From: Nostoc sp. MG11
Lineage (GTDB): Bacteria > Cyanobacteriota > Cyanobacteriia > Cyanobacteriales > Nostocaceae
DNA: 64,000 nucleotides
Assembly: GCF_014904695.1 (NCBI RefSeq)
Contig: NZ_JACXXN010000014.1
Span: 62,001 to 126,000 of the forward strand
Direction of reading: 5' to 3'
Positions 58,786 through 64,000 of this stretch are shown piece by piece; the stretch's first letter is position 1, and every line of letters begins with the position of its first letter. The notes beneath the pieces are model-generated. The model saw nothing but the letters and a program-made list of their open reading frames with translations. It did not search any database and was not told the DNA's origin. The translations under genes and the position numbers were made by a program.

Positions 58786-58812
58786 TCATTAGTCATTCGT
58801 CATTTGTCGAAA
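58785..58812. repeat. STRR-type cattagt/catttgt run
   Basis: tagtcattagtcattcgtca followed by tttgtc is a short run of heptamer units directly after the clpS stop codon, of the same type as in glsF and at 12192. The last codon of clpS abuts it. Confidence 0.6.
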
Positions 58813-58849
58813 TCTGGAGTTTTGACTAGTGATTATTGACTTACTTTGT

Positions 58850-59689
58850 ATGAAAATAAACTTTGTTCGTTTAGCCCAAAGCCCTGCCCCCATTAGGCTG
58901 GGTTGTTTTATTGCGATTTTATTGCTGCTATGGTTGCCCTTTGCTGCACCGATTTACTTACTAGTACGTGATTCTAACTTAGTAAGTATTTTGACTATGG
59001 TATTGCTATATGTAGAGTTTATTGTTCTCCTCAAGCTATGGGGTAAATATGTCTACGAGCAGCCGCAAATGCTGCAACATTATGGCTTAGAATTCACGCG
59101 GCAAAATGGTGTAGATTTGCTACGTGGCTTGGCTATGGGGTTAATTAACATTCTGATACTCTTTGGGCTACAAGGTTTCTGGGGTTGGCTGATATGGCAA
59201 CAACCGAAAGTTTTCTTGCTAAAAGTGATTTTAGAAGGTTTAATTGTCGGTTTGGGTATCGGGTTTGCTGAGGAATTATTATTCCGAGGCTGGTTGTTAA
59301 ATGAGTTACAGCAAGACTATAGCCCGCGCGTAGCACTATGGACAGATGCCATTGCGTTTGCTGCATTACACTTTATCAAACCGCTAGAGGCAATTATTAA
59401 TACACTGCCGCAATTTCCCGCTTTAGTAGTGCTAGGGTTAACGCAGGTATGGGGAAAGCGCTGGCGTCGTGGACGCTTGGGTTTACCAATCGGTCTACAT
59501 AGTGGTTTAGTTTGGGGGTACTATGTTATTAATGTTGGAGAATTAACTAAACATTCTGGTAAAGTTCCTGATTGGGTGACTGGTGTGAATAATAACCCCC
59601 TACAAGGATTAATGGGGGTGCTGTTGATGAGTGTACTGGCTTTTTGGATACAGGGGAGAGCAGTTAAAAAATCAGTGTTGCTGAATTGA
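58850..59689 (+). CDS. CPBP family intramembrane glutamic endopeptidase
   Basis: A protein of about 279 residues with about seven or eight membrane helices. ATG 58850 is preferred, but GTG 58829 follows ggag and is possible. The catalytic motif EELLFRGWLLNELQ (Glu141-Glu142) and later FAALHFI (His) and GLHSGLVWGYY (His) are the conserved motifs of the CPBP/Abi (CAAX-type) family. Members may process prenylated or membrane proteins; some confer bacteriocin self-immunity. The substrate is unknown. It follows clpS at 64 bp and may be in its operon. Confidence 0.9.
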   Translation: MKINFVRLAQSPAPIRLGCFIAILLLLWLPFAAPIYLLVRDSNLVSILTMVLLYVEFIVLLKLWGKYVYEQPQMLQHYGLEFTRQNGVDLLRGLAMGLINILILFGLQGFWGWLIWQQPKVFLLKVILEGLIVGLGIGFAEELLFRGWLLNELQQDYSPRVALWTDAIAFAALHFIKPLEAIINTLPQFPALVVLGLTQVWGKRWRRGRLGLPIGLHSGLVWGYYVINVGELTKHSGKVPDWVTGVNNNPLQGLMGVLLMSVLAFWIQGRAVKKSVLLN

Positions 59690-59736
59690 CAGTGATTATA
59701 TTTGAAAACTTGCGAAAATTTTAATAATAACCATCC

Positions 59737-60375
59737 TTACCCAAGCGTCTCAATCACTGTACCTACCAAACACGCCTTATCCAAATTCACACCATTCAAA
59801 TTCGCACTTTCTAATTCCGCACAAAGCAAATTCGCCCCTGCCAAATTCGCCCCTGCCAAATTCGCCCCCCGCAAGTCAGCTTCTTCGAGATTTGCATTAC
59901 TCAATAACGCCCCTTGCAAATCGGTGCGACTCAAGTCTGCACCTTTGAGATTCGCCCCAGTTAGGTTTGCGCCTCGCAAGTCAGCACCCCGCAAGTCAAC
60001 ACCTTGTAAGTTCACGTTCATCAAATTAGCACCACTTAAGAAAGCACCCGCCAACGACACATCACTAAGTCTCGCTCCCATCAAGTTAGCACCGCGCAAA
60101 TTACTACCGCGCAAGTCAGCCCCCGTTAAATCTGCTTGCATCAAGTTTGCTCCCATTAGGTTCGCCCGCAAATCGGTTTCTTGGAGGTTTGCCCCCATCA
60201 AATTCGCTCCTTCCAAATGCCCACCTTCAAATTTAGAAGCAGTGAAATTAGTGCCGACAAGGGTAGCGCCAGCAAGATTAATGCGGCTTAAATCGAGTTG
60301 AGAGAGTTCCTCGTCTTCTAAATTTGCCCCTGGTAGCTGTTTAAGTTTTCCTAATCTAATGGCTTCAATATTCAT
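59737..60375 (-). CDS. Pentapeptide-repeat protein
   Basis: A 212-residue protein. About 32 units of A(D/N)LxX run from about residue 20 to 205 (for example ANLMGANLQETDLRANLMGA and ADLRGANLTGANLKGADLS), predicting a right-handed quadrilateral beta-helix. It has no signal peptide. It may act as a scaffold or DNA-mimic, as in some family members; no target is visible. Its ATG overlaps the stop of the DICT/HD gene (ATGA, 60372-60375), so translation is coupled. The matching long open frame on the other strand is a shadow of the repeats. Confidence 0.92.
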   Translation of the reverse strand: MNIEAIRLGKLKQLPGANLEDEELSQLDLSRINLAGATLVGTNFTASKFEGGHLEGANLMGANLQETDLRANLMGANLMQADLTGADLRGSNLRGANLMGARLSDVSLAGAFLSGANLMNVNLQGVDLRGADLRGANLTGANLKGADLSRTDLQGALLSNANLEEADLRGANLAGANLAGANLLCAELESANLNGVNLDKACLVGTVIETLG

Positions 60376-61769
60376 TTGGGGTAACTACCAATTTCCTCAC
60401 TAGTCTTGCTGTGGCTATCCCATCGGGAATCAAGTATCCAGATCCCGGCGCTGACTTTGGGTGTCATCATAGGTAAGTTAAGTCCCTGTTGTAAACCCAT
60501 GACTAACAAAGCTAGGGTATCTACAAGTTTAGGGTCAAAACGCGTGGATTGTTGCTGCCTGCACTCATCCAAAGCTTGAGAAAATATTTCTTGGCGACTT
60601 TGATTTGACGATTTTTGCTGATTGACTCGCCACTGAAAGTCTGCCAATAATGCTAATATTCTCGACTCTAGGGGAATTTCATCCCCAGCTAAACCCGCTG
60701 GTTCTCCTGTACCATTCCACCATTCGGTTTGGTGAGTAATAATTTGAGCAACTGCCCGCAATCGTGGCATTGTTCGTAGTACTTGCGCTCCTGGTACTAA
60801 GGGACAAGTTAAAGGAGAACTGGGGGCATCTTCTTGGTAACGTGTGGATATCCCGTCAGTAAGAACGCTTTCAGCTTTTTGTAGTGGATCTATGCGATGC
60901 AGCAAACTCGCTAGCCGCAATCTCTTAATTTGCCATGCGGGAAGATCTAAAAGCTGCCCCATTGCCTCAGCAAGTATAACTACTTCCGCCGCTGCCATTG
61001 GATTATTGACATCTGCCATATCCATCAGTTGCGCCATCCGCAAAAATGCTTGGATTTCGTTAGAAACCAAGTTGCGATCAAGCGCTTGTTGCCGAAGTGC
61101 TGTGGGGATGGATAAATTATCCTGTCCAGTCTGGAGGTAATCTACTACACGGGAGACAACTGCACCCAAATTCTGGGATTTGGCAATCGACGGTACGACA
61201 GCTTCTTTATGTACTGTCAGTTTTTTCGCTAATTCTGAGTTGTATTGTCTAATGTGGGCGATCGCTATTTCTACTGTCTCTTGGACTAACTCTGGCTCAA
61301 ATGTCCACAAGCCGTAGAATTTGCGCTCTAAGTCTGATGTGGGTACTCCAGCGTTCCCATAATCTTCCTCTGATAACTCTTGACAAATTACCATAGCTGT
61401 GTACTTTGGCGACAGAATAATCAAGTGCCATTCTTGCGATACTGGATCGACTGGATCTAATTCTACTAAGTCTACATTGGATAATTGACTTGTGGGATGT
61501 TCAGCAAAACCAGTGTCAGGAGCAGCCATGATGGCAATTTCGCGACTGCGTTGGGCGATGTCTGCATATCGTTGGGCTTCTTGCAGATACCATTTACCCT
61601 GTTGGAAGGCTGTAATGACTAAAGGTGTACCTTCGTCGGCTAAGATGTGGTCTTCTAGGGCATGGCAAAGGGAGACTAGGGTATTTTTGTAGTACACCCC
61701 GAATCGAACTGGTCTGGTACTTTGACGATGGGCTGTTTCCAGCTGTTGTAGGATTGAACCTTCTAACAT
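60372..61769 (-). CDS. DICT sensory domain plus degenerate HD-GYP-like domain
   Basis: The start at 61769 (MLEGSILQQLETAHRQSTRP) is preferred; longer frames would overlap the upstream gene's end. Residues about 5-135 form a DICT domain, a cyanobacterial light or redox-linked sensory unit (RPVRFGVYYKNTLVSLCHAL, LIILSPKYTAMVICQEL). The C-terminal half resembles HD-GYP: ASLLHRIDP where HD would be, and THQTEWWNGTGEPAGLAGDE then IPLESRILALLADF where HHE...GYP...IP..ARI is expected. The key HD Asp is Arg and GYP is GEP, so c-di-GMP hydrolysis is doubtful. The pentapeptide gene overlaps its stop. Confidence 0.8.
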   Translation of the reverse strand: MLEGSILQQLETAHRQSTRPVRFGVYYKNTLVSLCHALEDHILADEGTPLVITAFQQGKWYLQEAQRYADIAQRSREIAIMAAPDTGFAEHPTSQLSNVDLVELDPVDPVSQEWHLIILSPKYTAMVICQELSEEDYGNAGVPTSDLERKFYGLWTFEPELVQETVEIAIAHIRQYNSELAKKLTVHKEAVVPSIAKSQNLGAVVSRVVDYLQTGQDNLSIPTALRQQALDRNLVSNEIQAFLRMAQLMDMADVNNPMAAAEVVILAEAMGQLLDLPAWQIKRLRLASLLHRIDPLQKAESVLTDGISTRYQEDAPSSPLTCPLVPGAQVLRTMPRLRAVAQIITHQTEWWNGTGEPAGLAGDEIPLESRILALLADFQWRVNQQKSSNQSRQEIFSQALDECRQQQSTRFDPKLVDTLALLVMGLQQGLNLPMMTPKVSAGIWILDSRWDSHSKTSEEIGSYPK

Positions 61770-61855
61770 GGGATTTGGTGAAAATAATCGCAGAATAGTC
61801 GGGGAGTGGAGAATAAGGAGACGGAATTTTGGCTGATTTGATTGTGCGTCTTCTA

Positions 61856-63427
61856 TTAAATAGTTACTAACTGTTTTTCTTTCGTCTCCATTGGTGCAGA
61901 AAGTGCTGCTTCTAAGTCGGCGCAACCCAGTTTTTCTTCTAAGATTTTCATGACTTCACGTCCGAAGTCGTTGGGGTTTTGTTGCCAAGCTTGCAAGCAG
62001 ACTTCGCCGAAGAATGAACCAAGAGGTTCAGGGTTCCAAAGGAGTTTTTTGGCTGTCCAAGGCATTAAGCTCATTGGATCATACCCTGGTTTAAGAATAC
62101 CCTCTTTGAAGGCATATTCTTCTAAATGGGTATGGGGTTGCAGTCCAATGAAAAAGATGGCAGGTTCGACTTTATCCGCGCCAAAAATCCGTTCTAGTTC
62201 GCGGTGGTAGGCGATAGTTTGGCGAATAGTTTCAGGACGTTCGTCAATCACATTAAAGGAGTAGTTGACGGAAACTAAGTCGTTAAATCCAGCTGCTTTT
62301 AAATCACGGCAGTTTTGCAAAACGTTTCGCAGGTTGTACCCCATCCGCATTTTCCGCACGAGTTCTTGAGAACCACTGGTAATACCGATTTCAAAGTAGT
62401 TCATCCCGGTTTTTGCCATCAACTCACACAACTCTGGTGTTAAGTTGTCGGCTCTGATGTATGCTGCCCAGTGGATATCTGTCATACCAGAATCGACGAT
62501 TTTTTGCAAGAGTTCTACAGCATCATCGATAAATTTCCGCGCTGGGATGAATTGGGCATCGGTAAACCAGAAATTGCGAATGCCGCGATCATATAATTGC
62601 CGCATCTCGGCAACAACTTCATCGGCTGGGTTGATGCGTACTTGTTTGCCTTCAACTACGGTGTAGACGCAATAACAGCAGTTATGGGGGCAACCACGCT
62701 TAGTTTGAACCCCAATGTAGAAGTCTTGTTCTTGCAGGTAGTAGTTAAATTCGGGCCAGATGCTTTCAATATAGTCGTAGTTACAGGCAGTTTTCTCTAG
62801 TGGGGTGGGTTGTTCGTGAATTAGCCGTTTCCGTGGTTGAGCTTCTCCGACTACGTAACAACGTTCATCGTGAAACTCCCTACCACTTAAAAGTTTTTCC
62901 AATAGGGTTTCCCCTTCACCCACAGAAATAATTGTCCCCTTGGGTAAGCTTTTACCCAACTGTTCGTAAAATACACTGACTGCACCACCGCCAACAACTA
63001 CACGGGCATTAGAATTATATTTCTGAGCGCGTTTTAAACCGCGTTTGATTAATCCCAGGTTGCGCCACAATTCTACATAGTAAGCGATGAAGATTCGCAA
63101 ACCGCCCAATCCCCCGCGTAGTTTCAATAGAGGATTCTTAGCGTAGTAAAATTCAAAGGCGTTTTGCAGGGGATTGCCACCGCGTCCCCCGACTGGGGCA
63201 TATATTTGGATATCTCGCCAAGAAAAGACTAGCAGTGTCGGTTTGAATTCATCAACACAGCGATCCAAAGCGGCAGCATAATCTAAAGGTGGTACTGTTC
63301 CCAAATCAAAGATACGCTGTTCGATGTTGGGAAATTGCTTGTGGACGTGATCGCTAAGATAGATAACCCCAATAGGAAAGATGGGGTTACAGGGAAGGCG
63401 AACGTAGAGAATTCGATTTTCCATCAT
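61856..63427 (-). CDS. B12-binding-type radical SAM protein
   Basis: A 523-residue protein. Residues about 1-190 form a cobalamin-binding-like domain (VRLPCNPIFPIGVIYLSDHV, VVVGGGAVSVFYEQLG). The radical SAM core has the cluster motif KRGCPHNCCYCVYTVVEG (C-x3-C-x2-C) and NYFEIGITSGSQELVRKMR. The tail is a cyanobacterial-type extension (LQPHTHLEEYAFKEGILKPG). From memory, genomes name this family photosystem II high-light acclimation radical SAM protein; I cannot verify that here. It heads a minus-strand operon: 86 bp to the DICT gene, which overlaps the pentapeptide gene. Confidence 0.87.
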   Translation of the reverse strand: MMENRILYVRLPCNPIFPIGVIYLSDHVHKQFPNIEQRIFDLGTVPPLDYAAALDRCVDEFKPTLLVFSWRDIQIYAPVGGRGGNPLQNAFEFYYAKNPLLKLRGGLGGLRIFIAYYVELWRNLGLIKRGLKRAQKYNSNARVVVGGGAVSVFYEQLGKSLPKGTIISVGEGETLLEKLLSGREFHDERCYVVGEAQPRKRLIHEQPTPLEKTACNYDYIESIWPEFNYYLQEQDFYIGVQTKRGCPHNCCYCVYTVVEGKQVRINPADEVVAEMRQLYDRGIRNFWFTDAQFIPARKFIDDAVELLQKIVDSGMTDIHWAAYIRADNLTPELCELMAKTGMNYFEIGITSGSQELVRKMRMGYNLRNVLQNCRDLKAAGFNDLVSVNYSFNVIDERPETIRQTIAYHRELERIFGADKVEPAIFFIGLQPHTHLEEYAFKEGILKPGYDPMSLMPWTAKKLLWNPEPLGSFFGEVCLQAWQQNPNDFGREVMKILEEKLGCADLEAALSAPMETKEKQLVTI

Positions 63428-64000
63428 GGGTGTTTTAGCTTCAATCTTGCCAAAATTTCGGGGAAAGTTAGAGAAAATCCAGTTTTAAAGCGTGTGTTTG
63501 TTTTGGCTACTCTATAGCTATCAGAATCTTGCTTGACATCTAAGCCGATTTTTGATATGTAAAAACTTTGCGTTGCCAATTGTCAGAATCAATAAAATTG
63601 TTGTGCCAAATGCATGACATTTAGCGACAGGCTTTATGAAGATATTTTTCATATAGCTTTACGATAACATTGAGCTTATTCATTAAGCGATGATTGAAGC
63701 TTATTAGTCCTGGGACAGATGAAACAGAAAAACTTACTTGCTATTTAGGCAAGAAGCAAGGGAATCGTCGTTATACCCATACCCTAATTATCTCTTTAGA
63801 CAAGTTCAATTTTTTTGCTAGGGAAAAAATATTAAAAACTTTTACACATAGTGTATAATTTTCAAAAAGCAACAGATATTTACAAAAATTTCATAACTTA
63901 TAGATATTTCTTTAGATAGAAATAATCTCTAAAGATTCAGTTGGTATTCGGAGTTACAGCAACCGGGGATCAGCAGATGCTAGGCTGGGCTAGTGTAATG
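63428..64000. other. Terminal intergenic region
   Basis: 573 bp upstream of the radical SAM gene to the window end. It is AT-rich with no frame and no clear hairpin or repeat. It probably holds that operon's promoter. Confidence 0.4.

Noticed and set aside
59702-60301. A 199-residue plus-strand frame rich in KFAP-type repeats
   Set aside because: It is the antisense image of the pentapeptide-repeat gene. Repeating codons on one strand keep the opposite strand open; the frame has no start signal and its composition is not protein-like.
60372-61925. Longer version of the DICT/HD gene starting at 61925
   Set aside because: It would overlap the end of the radical SAM gene by 70 bp and add a non-homologous N-terminus. 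The Met at 61769 begins the typical DICT sequence.

Overview
The window comes from a chromosome of a filamentous, probably heterocyst-forming cyanobacterium of the Nostoc/Anabaena type. Evidence: the HIP1 octamer (gcgatcgc) recurs throughout genes and spacers; spacers and even some genes carry the heptamer-like repeats typical of Nostocales (cattagt/catttgt and ccccagt/ccccaat types); several proteins belong to families I know mainly from cyanobacteria (DUF1815, DUF1997, DUF2839, DICT, ferredoxin-type glutamate synthase); and the RNase E ends in the cyanobacterial Arg-rich tail. From memory, ferredoxin-GOGAT close to the rpsL-rpsG-fusA-tufA-rpsJ cluster also occurs in Anabaena PCC 7120. I see no rRNA, tRNA, CRISPR array, intact insertion sequence or prophage.

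Layout. 1-7.1 kb: edge-truncated secreted protein, orphan histidine kinase, DUF2267 protein, Pro/Gln-repeat exported protein, TPR protein and a degenerate sigma-like protein. 7.3-14.3 kb: VOC/glyoxalase-like membrane protein, LysRS with a KTSC tail, Uma2 nuclease, Spy-like periplasmic protein, M48 peptidase, an apparently inactivated DinG-like helicase and a DUF2839 protein. 14.6-24.4 kb: cell-surface carbohydrate region, with a NodB deacetylase, a polyprenyl-phosphate GT2, an ArnT/PMT-like GT-C enzyme, two PIG-V-like mannosyltransferase-family proteins and a tandem DUF2079 pair, one copy carrying a large in-frame deletion. 24.7-30 kb: dxr, a small membrane protein, a hotdog thioesterase, a frameshifted TPR-CHAT gene and DUF1815.

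31-45.3 kb: glsF, a phosphodiester glycosidase-like exported protein, a cupin, an IscA/HesB-like protein, then rpsL, rpsG, fusA, tufA and rpsJ. 45.5-56 kb: Lon-N domain protein, pheA, a GT-C transferase, DUF1997, the rne-rnhB operon with a long leader, and a two-domain radical SAM protein. 56.3-63.4 kb: STAS protein, small unknown proteins, clpS, a CPBP peptidase, and a compact minus-strand operon of radical SAM, DICT plus degenerate HD-GYP, and pentapeptide-repeat genes.

The most unusual observations are: the DUF2079 duplicate with about 227 residues cleanly removed; the TPR-CHAT gene split by one missing base but with its His/Cys dyad intact; a DinG-like protein without Walker A and DEAH motifs; a conserved-looking two-stem hairpin at 30646-30695 whose G-U pairs point to a plus-strand RNA; and repeat DNA captured in frame inside glsF and the histidine kinase. 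I did not find a clear new multi-gene defence or metabolic system.
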